From positions 62,001-126,000 of the forward strand of contig NZ_JALPTB010000009.1 of the NCBI RefSeq assembly GCF_023218075.1: 64,000 nt of DNA, in the 5' to 3' direction. Under the pieces are notes generated by a model. It was not told the origin of the DNA, searched no databases, and was given only the letters and a program-made list of their open reading frames with translations. The stretch is from Rhodococcus sp. HM1 (GTDB lineage Bacteria; Actinomycetota; Actinomycetes; Mycobacteriales; Mycobacteriaceae). Positions 50,739 to 57,411 of the stretch are shown piece after piece (positions within the stretch are counted from its first letter, which is position 1; the number at the start of each line of letters is the position of its first letter). The translations under genes and the position numbers were made by a program.

Positions 50739-50905
50739 GTGCACTGACGCAGGACCGGCTGCAGCTGAAGCGGGTGAAGAAGACCCCGAGGCAGATGACT
50801 CTCGCCCGCCGCAAGACCGAGCAGCTTCTCGGCCGGAAGATTCCCGTTCCCGCCGCTGAACGCAAGGCGTACATCGACGCAGGTCAGAAGCCTCCGATCA
50901 GCTAG
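50735..50905 (+). CDS. Small basic protein coupled to the MuF-toxin gene
   Basis: A 56-residue, very basic protein starting VSALTQDRLQLKRVKKTPRQ and ending AYIDAGQKPPIS. GTG 50735 overlaps the MuF stop and is preceded by GGGAGGTG. A terminator follows at once, so it belongs to the same transcript. Position suggests an immunity protein or a partner for the ADP-ribosyltransferase domain, but the charge could also mean DNA or head binding. No family known. Confidence 0.6.
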   Translation: MSALTQDRLQLKRVKKTPRQMTLARRKTEQLLGRKIPVPAAERKAYIDAGQKPPIS

Positions 50906-50922
50906 ACAAGTTCATCACAGAT

Positions 50923-50956
50923 AAGGCCCCGTGAGCGATCCGCTCCCGGGGCCTTT
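50923..50956 (+). terminator. Terminator after MuF operon
   Basis: AAGGCCCCG-GAGCG pairs with CGCTC-CGGGGCCTT (two bulges of one base, ATC loop), followed by TTTG. This is the best classical terminator in the late region and separates the portal-MuF genes from the scaffold gene. Confidence 0.8.
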
Positions 50957-51021
50957 GTCATGCCGGATACTCCCGGCCCGCAACGGGCAGGGACCAACCT
51001 CTCGCAAGGAGAGCCCCCATC

Positions 51022-51753
51022 ATGAAGACCACCCGTGTTCCCCTGCTGCTGATCGTCGGCTCCGGCCTCGGCTTCGACCCGTTCGCGCGCGCACCGCGTG
51101 TGAGCCGACTGCATCCGCTCCGCGACGGTGACGGGCATCCGAACGGCACCGGTACCGGCAACCCGGACGGCGACGATCCGGACGGCGAGGACCCGGACGG
51201 TGACGGCGGCAACCCCGACGGCGACGACCCGGACGGTGATGGCGACAACCCAGACGGCGCCGACCAACTCGGCGACAAAGGCAAGCGCGCCATCGGCAGG
51301 ATGAAGGCGCGACTGGCAGCCGAGAAACAGAAGCGCATCGCTGCGGAGAACCGAGCTGCCGAACTCGAGGCCGGCAACGACGACGCCGCCGCGCAGCAGC
51401 GGCAGATCGAGGCCGAGGCACTGGCCAAGGCGAACGATCGCATCGTGCGTGCCGAGGTGCGCGCAGCCGCGGCCGGCAAGCTCGCCGACCCCGCCGACGC
51501 GCACCGGTTCCTCGACCTGAGCCAGTTCGAGGTCGGTGACGACGGCGAGGTCGACCAGGACGAGATCGCCGAGGCGATCGATGAGCTGCTCAACGAAAAG
51601 CCGTACCTGGCCGCGCAACGCGGCGACAAGGGCGGCGAGAAGAAGAAGGCACCGAAACCGGATCGCCGCCAGGGCGGCGGCCAGCAAATGGCGTCGGGCT
51701 CGGTCGATTCCGGACGCGCCCTGTTCCGGGCACGTAACCCGAAGAAGAACTGA
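51022..51753 (+). CDS. Capsid scaffolding protein
   Basis: A 243-residue acidic protein with the features of a phage scaffold: a disordered acidic N-terminus, a long charged coiled coil (RMKARLAAEKQKRIAAENRA, QQRQIEAEALAKANDRIVRA), and a basic C-terminal tail (GEKKKAPKPDRRQGG). Residues about 45-80 are near-perfect repeats of DPDGD/NPDGDD. Such scaffolds guide capsid assembly and are removed afterwards. AAGGAG precedes ATG 51022. It lies directly before the decoration and capsid genes. Confidence 0.75.
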   Translation: MKTTRVPLLLIVGSGLGFDPFARAPRVSRLHPLRDGDGHPNGTGTGNPDGDDPDGEDPDGDGGNPDGDDPDGDGDNPDGADQLGDKGKRAIGRMKARLAAEKQKRIAAENRAAELEAGNDDAAAQQRQIEAEALAKANDRIVRAEVRAAAAGKLADPADAHRFLDLSQFEVGDDGEVDQDEIAEAIDELLNEKPYLAAQRGDKGGEKKKAPKPDRRQGGGQQMASGSVDSGRALFRARNPKKN

Positions 51754-51764
51754 GAGGCACCACC

Positions 51765-52136
51765 ATGGATCTGAAGATCACCACCGAGAGCTTCGGCCAG
51801 GACGACCAGTCCTGGCTCGCCTCCGCGCACGGCACCGACACCGCACGCTCGATCAACCTCGACGTCTCGACCTTCACGGCCGGCACCCACTACCCGGAGG
51901 GTGCCCTCAAGTCCGGCCTGCCGCTGAAGAAGCTGCCGTCCGGCCAGTACGGGCTGTGGGTCAACGGCGACACCGAGCCGATCGAGGGCCACCTGTTCAC
52001 CGCGGTCCGGGTCCGCTCCGGCGCCACCACCGTTGCCGGGGCACTGCTGTGGCACGGCGCGGTCATCGCGGCGAAGCTGCCGACCTCCGTCAACGCCGCG
52101 GGCCAGGCTGCCGCTCTCGGCATCCGCTACTTCTGA
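51765..52136 (+). CDS. Head decoration protein
   Basis: A 123-residue beta-rich protein between scaffold and major capsid genes: SINLDVSTFTAGTHYPEG, GLPLKKLPSGQYGLWV and GALLWHGAVIAAKLP. It resembles lambda gpD-like or other trimeric head-stabilising proteins by size and position. It ends RYF. Confidence 0.75.
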   Translation: MDLKITTESFGQDDQSWLASAHGTDTARSINLDVSTFTAGTHYPEGALKSGLPLKKLPSGQYGLWVNGDTEPIEGHLFTAVRVRSGATTVAGALLWHGAVIAAKLPTSVNAAGQAAALGIRYF

Positions 52137-52149
52137 GAGGACCTGACCA

Positions 52150-53166
52150 ATGGCACTTGTGCTCAACAGTGACTACATCACCCCCGCCGAGATCACCGGC
52201 TACGTGCGGGAAGCCCTCGCGGACCAGCCGATCAACGACCTGTCGCTGATCGACGATCTGCTCCCCGACACCCTCGTCGACGACGTCGACTTCCGGGCGA
52301 ACATCACCCAGCATGGTCTGCGCCGCGCCGCGAAGTTTCGGTCGTGGGACGTCGAGGCCCCGCAGTCGAAGCGTAAGGGCGTCGCCCGCATCTCGGGTGA
52401 GCTGCCCCCGATCTCGGAGAAGCGTCGCCTCGGCGAGTACGACCGTCTGAGGCTGCGCCGCGCCAACCAGGCGATCGTCGACGCGATCCTCAACGACGCC
52501 GTCGAACTCGCGGACGCACTGCGCACCCGCCTGATCATCGCCAAGGCGCAGGCCCTGGTCACCGGCAAGGTATCCCTCGCCGACGATGGCTTGGAGATCG
52601 AGGCGGACTTCCAGCGCAAGGCCGGCCACACCATCACCGCCGCGACCGTGTGGTCCGGCGCGGCCGACCCGATCTCGGACCAGCAAACGTGGTTCGACAC
52701 GTTCCGGAACAGCAACTCCGGCAACCCCGCCCGGGCGGTCACCTCGCAGCGTGTGATGTCCACGCTCATGCGCAACGCGGCGATCCGCGCGTACTGCCTG
52801 CCCCCGGGCTCGACGCAGGGCATCGTCACCGTCGACCAGGTCAACGCTCTGTTCACCTCCTTCGGGCACCCCGCGTTCGAGATCTTCGACGCGCAGGTCG
52901 AGGACAGCGACGGCGATCCGATGCGCCTGATCCCGGACGACTCGATCCTCTACGTCGGTGCGTCGGCGAAGATCGGCGAAACCCTGTGGGGCACCACTGC
53001 AGAGGCGATCGAACCCGACTACGGCATCGATGCCTCCGAGGCGCCGGGCATCGTGGTCGGCTCGTACATCGACAACGATCCGGTCGCGCGGTGGACGAAG
53101 GCCTCCGGTATCGGCCTGCCGATCCTCGGCAACGCCAACGCCACGATGGTCGCGAAGGTTCTGTGA
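52150..53166 (+). CDS. Major capsid protein
   Basis: A 338-residue capsid protein of the lambda gpE-like group: ITGYVREALADQPINDLSLI, EIEADFQRKAGHT, SQRVMSTLMRNAAIRAYCLP and SYIDNDPVARWTKASGIGLP. Length and gene order (scaffold, decoration, capsid) are canonical. It forms the head shell. Confidence 0.88.
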   Translation: MALVLNSDYITPAEITGYVREALADQPINDLSLIDDLLPDTLVDDVDFRANITQHGLRRAAKFRSWDVEAPQSKRKGVARISGELPPISEKRRLGEYDRLRLRRANQAIVDAILNDAVELADALRTRLIIAKAQALVTGKVSLADDGLEIEADFQRKAGHTITAATVWSGAADPISDQQTWFDTFRNSNSGNPARAVTSQRVMSTLMRNAAIRAYCLPPGSTQGIVTVDQVNALFTSFGHPAFEIFDAQVEDSDGDPMRLIPDDSILYVGASAKIGETLWGTTAEAIEPDYGIDASEAPGIVVGSYIDNDPVARWTKASGIGLPILGNANATMVAKVL

Positions 53167-53498
53167 TGGCGCGCCTGGCGACGTGCGTGCACGTCTACGA
53201 CGAGCACGGCACACCGCACGTCTTCGGGACGGACGACGATGTTCCGAAGTGGGCGGCCGACCGGATCACGAACCCGGCTGCGTGGGACGAGGAACCCGAG
53301 CGTGAGCCCGAACCGGCCTACCCGGAGGGCGAACCGTCCGACGGGTGGAAGGTGCCTCAGCTCGTCGCGTATGCCCGAGACGAGGGCATCGACCTGGGCG
53401 ATGCGAAGAAGAAGGACGACATCCTCGCCCTGATCCTGCACTCGCTCGGTACCGGAGACAACGATGACGACGCCGTCGGCGCTGCTGCAGACCAGTGA
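53166..53498 (+). CDS. Head protein with SAP/HeH-like C-terminus
   Basis: A 110-residue protein. After a strand-rich start (ARLATCVHVYDEHGTPHVF) and an acidic Pro/Glu linker, the C-terminus GWKVPQLVAYARDEGIDLGD resembles the small helix-extension-helix motif that binds nucleic acid. In many phages such proteins follow the capsid gene. It shares one base with the capsid stop and overlaps the next gene by 35. Confidence 0.6.
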   Translation: MARLATCVHVYDEHGTPHVFGTDDDVPKWAADRITNPAAWDEEPEREPEPAYPEGEPSDGWKVPQLVAYARDEGIDLGDAKKKDDILALILHSLGTGDNDDDAVGAAADQ

Positions 53499-53874
53499 CG
53501 TCGAGGGGCTGCTCGGCGAGACGCTGACCGACACCGAAACCGCGCAGGTGGATTCGCTCATCGACTTCGCACAGGAGAAGTTGCGCTCGCCGAAGGTGCG
53601 CGCAGTAATCGGCGACGTCGATGAGCGGATCGCCGCCGGGGAGCTAGCGCCCGGGTTCGTGAAGGGTGTGTTGGTCACGGTCGTGTGTCGGGCGTTCGAC
53701 GCGCTGCGGGTCGGGCTGCGCGTCCGGTCCGAGCAGTTCCCGGAACTGCAGACGGTCTACGCCGATCCGAACCTGGAGCTGGTGTACTTCACCGACGCCG
53801 AACTCGCATCGCTGGAACCGGAAGCGAGTTCGGATGTGTTCGGATCCGGCGCGTTCACGATCCGGATCGGCTGA
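53464..53874 (+). CDS. Head-tail connector protein
   Basis: A 136-residue helical protein of the HK97 gp6/SPP1 gp15 type: TAQVDSLIDFAQEKLRSPKV, GFVKGVLVTVVCRAFDALRV. These form the adaptor ring below the portal. It ends SGAFTIRIG and overlaps the next gene by one base. Confidence 0.75.
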   Translation: MTTPSALLQTSDVEGLLGETLTDTETAQVDSLIDFAQEKLRSPKVRAVIGDVDERIAAGELAPGFVKGVLVTVVCRAFDALRVGLRVRSEQFPELQTVYADPNLELVYFTDAELASLEPEASSDVFGSGAFTIRIG

Positions 53875-54251
53875 TGGCCAAGCTGCTTCCGGAGAAGTGG
53901 ATTCTGCTCGTCGACAACCCGCCGATCCACGATCCGTCGACCGGTAACCGGATTCCGGCGCCGCCGACACCCGTCGAGTGGACCGGGCTGGCTCAACAGC
54001 GGCAGCTCTCGGCCGCGTCGGTCGACGCCGGCAACACCGAGTTCGAGGCCGGCCACGTGGTGTCGTCGTTCGTGCTGCTGCTCGATCCAGGGATTCCGGT
54101 GATGCCGCGCGTGCGGTCGAAGTTTAAGGACGCCGAGGGCGTCGTCTACGAGGTCGAAGGCAAACCGCGAGCGCGGCGCAGGATCCGCGGGTCCCGCGCC
54201 CTCCGCTACATCGCTGTCAACGTGCGGTGCGTATCCGACATGAAGGAGTGA
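53874..54251 (+). CDS. Head-tail stopper-like protein
   Basis: A 125-residue beta-rich protein (EKWILLVDNPPIHDPSTGNR, VSSFVLLLDPGIPVMPRVRS). It fits the stopper/adaptor place between connector and tail completion genes. Assignment is by position and size. Confidence 0.6.
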   Translation: MAKLLPEKWILLVDNPPIHDPSTGNRIPAPPTPVEWTGLAQQRQLSAASVDAGNTEFEAGHVVSSFVLLLDPGIPVMPRVRSKFKDAEGVVYEVEGKPRARRRIRGSRALRYIAVNVRCVSDMKE

Positions 54252-54256
54252 AACCG

Positions 54257-54541
54257 ATGGCAGAGAAGGAACCCGAGTCGAGCGTGGTGACGTTCACCGA
54301 CGGGGACGGTTGCGTGCGTTACGCCGACCGCCACTCGAAGGCGTACCTCAAGCACCTCGCGCGCGAGAAGGCGAAGGCGGACGGTGCTACCGCGCCGACC
54401 GGATACACCCAGCCGCCCGCAGGACTCGATCCGGCAGCGGGCCCCGTCCTCGCCTACCGCGACTCCGACGAGGCCGCACTCGCCGACGACACGGCAGGCA
54501 AGACCTCGCGGACCTCGCGCAGGACCGAACCGAAGTCCTGA
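54257..54541 (+). CDS. Small hypothetical virion-region protein
   Basis: A 94-residue polar protein: VVTFTDGDGCVRYADRHSKA, then a Lys/Arg helix and a Pro/Ala-rich end. ATG 54257 follows AAGGAG. No family recognised; its place in the connector cluster suggests a structural role. Confidence 0.6.
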   Translation: MAEKEPESSVVTFTDGDGCVRYADRHSKAYLKHLAREKAKADGATAPTGYTQPPAGLDPAAGPVLAYRDSDEAALADDTAGKTSRTSRRTEPKS

Positions 54542-54542
54542 C

Positions 54543-54845
54543 ATGGCCGCCCGCGTCACCGTTTACTCCGGCCGGGCCCGCTCACGCGCGTTCCGGATCT
54601 CGCGCGTCGGCCGGATCGATATCGCCAAGCAGGCAGCCCAGGAAGCACGCGCGAGCGCACCGGTGGTTACCGGTGACTACCGCGACGGGATCGCGGTCGT
54701 CGTCGACGACAACCGCGTCTACCTCGTCGACGACGACCCCGACGCGGTGTTCAAGGAGTACGGCACCTCCGACACCCCGGCCCACGCCGCACTGACCGAC
54801 GCAGCACGCAAGCACGGGAAGTACCGCGGCTGGAGGCCACACTGA
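54543..54845 (+). CDS. Tail completion protein (HK97 gp10-like)
   Basis: A 100-residue protein with IAKQAAQEARASAPVVTGDY and a short C-terminal YGTSDTPAHAALTDAARKHG, the usual pattern of gp10-like tail completion proteins. It starts one base after the previous stop. Confidence 0.7.
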   Translation: MAARVTVYSGRARSRAFRISRVGRIDIAKQAAQEARASAPVVTGDYRDGIAVVVDDNRVYLVDDDPDAVFKEYGTSDTPAHAALTDAARKHGKYRGWRPH

Positions 54846-54862
54846 GAAGGAGGTAAGACGAG

Positions 54863-55303
54863 ATGGCGAACCCGATGCCGTTCGCACCGGGCGCGATCCG
54901 CAAGTTCCTGATCGACGACCCGCAGATCACCTCGCTGGTGCCGGCCGAGAACATCACCACCCGGGATCTTCCCGAGGTGATCGCCGGGCCGTTCATCACC
55001 CTGCGTGCCCCCGGCAATGTCGGTGTCGACCCGATGCTGCGCAGGCCCATGGTGCAGGTGGACGTGTGGTGTCCGAAGATCGAGATCCTCGGCGGCACCA
55101 CCGATCCGGAAGAACGAGCCTGGGACATCGCGGCCCTGGCCGGGGAGCTGCTCGGCCGCGCCCGCATGCAGCAGTTCCGTAACGCCACCTGGAAGGCCCA
55201 ATGGACCGACGGGCCGATCACCTTCGTGGACGTCAAACGCGGCCCCGACTTCCCGCTGTACCGGGCCACCGTCCGCGTGGAGTTGAAGATGACGGTCCGC
55301 TGA
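54863..55303 (+). CDS. Tail terminator protein
   Basis: A 146-residue protein (GAIRKFLIDDPQITSLV, RRPMVQVDVWCPKIEILG, DIAALAGELLGRARM, TVRVELKMTVR) of the siphovirus tail terminator type (lambda gpU/HK97 gp10 neighbour). It caps the tail tube at correct length. AAGGAGG precedes the start. Confidence 0.72.
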   Translation: MANPMPFAPGAIRKFLIDDPQITSLVPAENITTRDLPEVIAGPFITLRAPGNVGVDPMLRRPMVQVDVWCPKIEILGGTTDPEERAWDIAALAGELLGRARMQQFRNATWKAQWTDGPITFVDVKRGPDFPLYRATVRVELKMTVR

Positions 55304-55328
55304 CGCCGCTGGCCGGCGTCCCTCACAC

Positions 55329-55371
55329 GTTCCACCCGCAGGTGCGCGCCGGGCACGCCTGCGGGTGGAAC
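55329..55371 (+). terminator. Perfect 14-bp hairpin before the tube gene
   Basis: GTTCCACCCGCAGG pairs perfectly with CCTGCGGGTGGAAC around a 15-base loop. It lies between the tail terminator and tube genes. It may stop or slow transcription, or protect the tube mRNA. Confidence 0.6.
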
Positions 55372-55415
55372 TCCCTATTCGCTCACCCCGTGAGCACACC
55401 TCGAGAGGCACATCC

Positions 55416-55982
55416 GTGAGCAACATCGCAAACCCCGACAAGGCGTTCGTCTGGCTCGACGGCGACGGATTCCGCGCCGTCAAGGGCACCGGTTTTCCCG
55501 CCGATCCGCTGGCCGACGCCCCCGTCACCGGCACATCCCCTGGCGTGACGTGGGACGGCTTCGGCGGCATCGAAGCCGGGTTCGACATCACACCGCAGCA
55601 GGACGTGAAGGTCCACAAGGTGTGGAACCGCCGGCACGCGCCGTACAAGGTCACCAAGGGCCCCATCGAAGAGCGCCTGAAGTTCCGCGCGACGGACTAC
55701 AGCAAGGCCACCGTTCTGACCGCCCTGACCGGCGGCAGCATCGTCGAAACCCAGACCGGTTCCGGCATCTGGAAGTGGGAGCCTGGCACCGACGAGGACT
55801 TCGCGATCTTCTTCCGCGTGGTCGACGACACCGGTGAGGCGTTCTTCCACTCCGACGCGGTCACCCTCGTCACCCCGCCCCCGCGCACGTTCGGCGGCGA
55901 GAACCTCGACGGCTTCGAGTTCGAACTGATGGGCCTGTCGCCTATCTACCGCTACACGTCCTTCAACCCGCTCGCCCCCTGA
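55416..55982 (+). CDS. Major tail (tube) protein
   Basis: A 188-residue tail tube protein. Beta-rich segments KAFVWLDGDGFRAVKGTGFP, TWDGFGGIEAGFDITPQQ and FGGENLDGFEFELMGL fit the actinophage tube family. GTG 55416 is used, with GAGAGG upstream. It directly precedes the tail assembly chaperone genes, as in most siphoviruses. Confidence 0.8.
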   Translation: MSNIANPDKAFVWLDGDGFRAVKGTGFPADPLADAPVTGTSPGVTWDGFGGIEAGFDITPQQDVKVHKVWNRRHAPYKVTKGPIEERLKFRATDYSKATVLTALTGGSIVETQTGSGIWKWEPGTDEDFAIFFRVVDDTGEAFFHSDAVTLVTPPPRTFGGENLDGFEFELMGLSPIYRYTSFNPLAP

Positions 55983-55998
55983 CAGGAGCATCTGCAGC

Positions 55999-56526
55999 AT
56001 GCCCGGCACAGCAACACCCCGCAACACCCGCACCCGCGCCAAGGCCAAGGCCGCGGCGGTCCCCGCCAAGACTGTGGAGACCGCCGCGCCCGCGGCCCCC
56101 GAACCCGACGACGTCGACCGGTTCGACATCCTCGAGGCGCTCGCGATCACCGGCGGCGAACCGCAGCCGATCACACTGCTCGGTGTCGAAGCCGACGTGC
56201 GCCGCACCTTCACCGGCGAGGAGGCCGCGGTCTTCCACGGGCACCTCGCCGCGAACCGGCTGCGTGAGGCGATCGACGTCATCACCGACGGTAGCGGCCA
56301 GGCGATCTGGGATGCGGTCGCGCATCTCCCCGCCGACATCGTCGCGAAGCTCATCAACAAGGTGATCGCACTCTCGGGACTGTCCGAGGGGGAATTGCGT
56401 CCGCTCTCGCCTCCCTCGTCCGCGAGGATGGCTGGCGCGGTGCGCTCACAGGCCTACGCCGATGGCATGGCCTCGATCTCCGAACAGCGCTCCGCGAACT
56501 CGACTGGCGAGACTGCGGCCGGCTGA
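55999..56526 (+). CDS. Tail assembly chaperone, upstream product
   Basis: A 175-residue protein (the G-type chaperone) with an Ala/Lys-rich start and DRFDILEALAITGGEPQPIT, FTGEEAAVFHGHLAANRLRE, WDAVAHLPADIVAKLINKVI. It helps the tape measure and tube assemble. In its last third it carries GGGGGAA (56388-56394). After that point the -1 frame is open and encodes the second chaperone. Confidence 0.85.
   Translation: MPGTATPRNTRTRAKAKAAAVPAKTVETAAPAAPEPDDVDRFDILEALAITGGEPQPITLLGVEADVRRTFTGEEAAVFHGHLAANRLREAIDVITDGSGQAIWDAVAHLPADIVAKLINKVIALSGLSEGELRPLSPPSSARMAGAVRSQAYADGMASISEQRSANSTGETAAG
56388..56394 (+). promoter_or_regulatory. Programmed -1 frameshift slippery site
   Basis: The heptamer G GGG GAA lies in the reading phase of the upstream chaperone (Gly GGG, Glu GAA). 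Slipping back one base lets tRNA-Gly re-pair on GGG and tRNA-Glu on GGA by a G-U pair. GGGGGAA is a known actinophage slippery sequence. Confidence 0.8.
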
Positions 56527-56891
56527 TCATCGGTGCCGCCGAACTCGACGCGCAAGCGATGCGGGACAGTGAAAACCTGGCGATGCTCGTCGACCGCGAG
56601 AACTACTGGCTCAACTCCGAGTACAGCTCGTGGGTCACCGACCCCGACGATCCTGCTGTGAAGGCTGAGCGTGCGCGTCGCAAGAAGCAAGGGATCCGGC
56701 CTGCACCCGTACCGATTCTGCCGCCGGTCGCGCTGCGCCCACCGGACCTCGCCGAGCTCCGGAACTCGCAGTACGAAGAAGCGATCGCCGAGCATGCGGC
56801 GGCGGGGCCGGTGCACGTTGGTGGGGACATCAAAGCTGGGTCGGTGCGTGAACTGCTGCAGATCCTCGACGCCCGCGACGCCGCACGATAG
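56394..56891 (+). CDS. Tail assembly chaperone, frameshift extension
   Basis: In the -1 frame no stop occurs from the slippery site to 56891. The frame encodes LVREDGWRGALTGLRRWHGL and LRELDWRDCGRLIIGAAELD before the internal ATG 56559, which marks it as conserved coding sequence, and continues to KAGSVRELLQILDARDAAR. The fusion with the upstream product would be 297 residues (132 plus 165). Translation from the ATG at 56559 alone would give a truncated 110-residue product and is probably not the main form. Confidence 0.8.
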   Translation: MASALASLVREDGWRGALTGLRRWHGLDLRTALRELDWRDCGRLIIGAAELDAQAMRDSENLAMLVDRENYWLNSEYSSWVTDPDDPAVKAERARRKKQGIRPAPVPILPPVALRPPDLAELRNSQYEEAIAEHAAAGPVHVGGDIKAGSVRELLQILDARDAAR

Positions 56892-56905
56892 CGAGGCGGT
56901 CTGCG

Positions 56906-57229
56906 ATGATGCGGGGCATGCGCAAGTACGTCCCCATCATCGCCTCGGCCGCACTTATCCTCGCTGGCTGCGGGTCGTCTGAGCCGACCGCGGCTGAGAA
57001 GCGCGCCGCAGACTGCGAGGCATTCGCAGCGGAGACTCCGGGAGTAATCGAGCACTCGTGGGCATTCGAGGTTGGCTCAGATCCGAACCGCAGTCAGGAA
57101 GATTTCACCGACGCAGTAAAAGCTCTGGCACGCGAACAGTCAGGTGCTGGACGTGAGCATCCGTACAACTGCGATTGGCCGGCCGACCGAAAGCTCTTCG
57201 AGTACTACCGGCAACTCCGGGCGGAATAA
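56906..57229 (+). CDS. Putative lipoprotein, probable moron gene
   Basis: A 107-residue protein with a lipoprotein signal: basic start MRGMRKY, hydrophobic IIASAALILAGCG with lipobox LAGC, then a small secreted domain of about 80 residues. ATG 56918 is an alternative start. It sits between the chaperone and tape measure genes with its own terminator. Cell-surface lipoproteins of prophages can block superinfection, for example by binding the tape measure; here this is inference. Confidence 0.7.
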   Translation: MMRGMRKYVPIIASAALILAGCGSSEPTAAEKRAADCEAFAAETPGVIEHSWAFEVGSDPNRSQEDFTDAVKALAREQSGAGREHPYNCDWPADRKLFEYYRQLRAE

Positions 57230-57262
57230 CACCCACCACAACTGAATATCGACTGGCCGATT

Positions 57263-57290
57263 GCCCCCCGAAGGAATTTCCTTCGGGGGC
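57263..57290 (+). terminator. Terminator after the lipoprotein gene
   Basis: CCCCCGAAGGA pairs with TCCTTCGGGGG around ATT (11 bp, perfect), followed by CTTCGTC. It isolates the lipoprotein gene from the tape measure gene. Confidence 0.8.
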
Positions 57291-57411
57291 TTCGTCATAT
57301 CAAGTCCGGTCCGCTACAGCACATTCCGCGCGGTCTCGTTGGAAACACGATTGAGAACTTCCTGAGGCGAGCACCGCAAATGGACTGCGCCTCGCCTGTT
57401 TGAGAGATGGG

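Noticed and set aside
51160-51260. CRISPR-like array of short repeats
   Set aside because: The repeats are in frame within the scaffold gene, encode DPDGD units, are too short and have no spacers of constant length.
56559-56891. Independent second chaperone gene starting at the internal ATG
   Set aside because: Conserved-looking coding sequence in this frame extends well upstream of that ATG to the slippery site, so the frameshift product is more likely.
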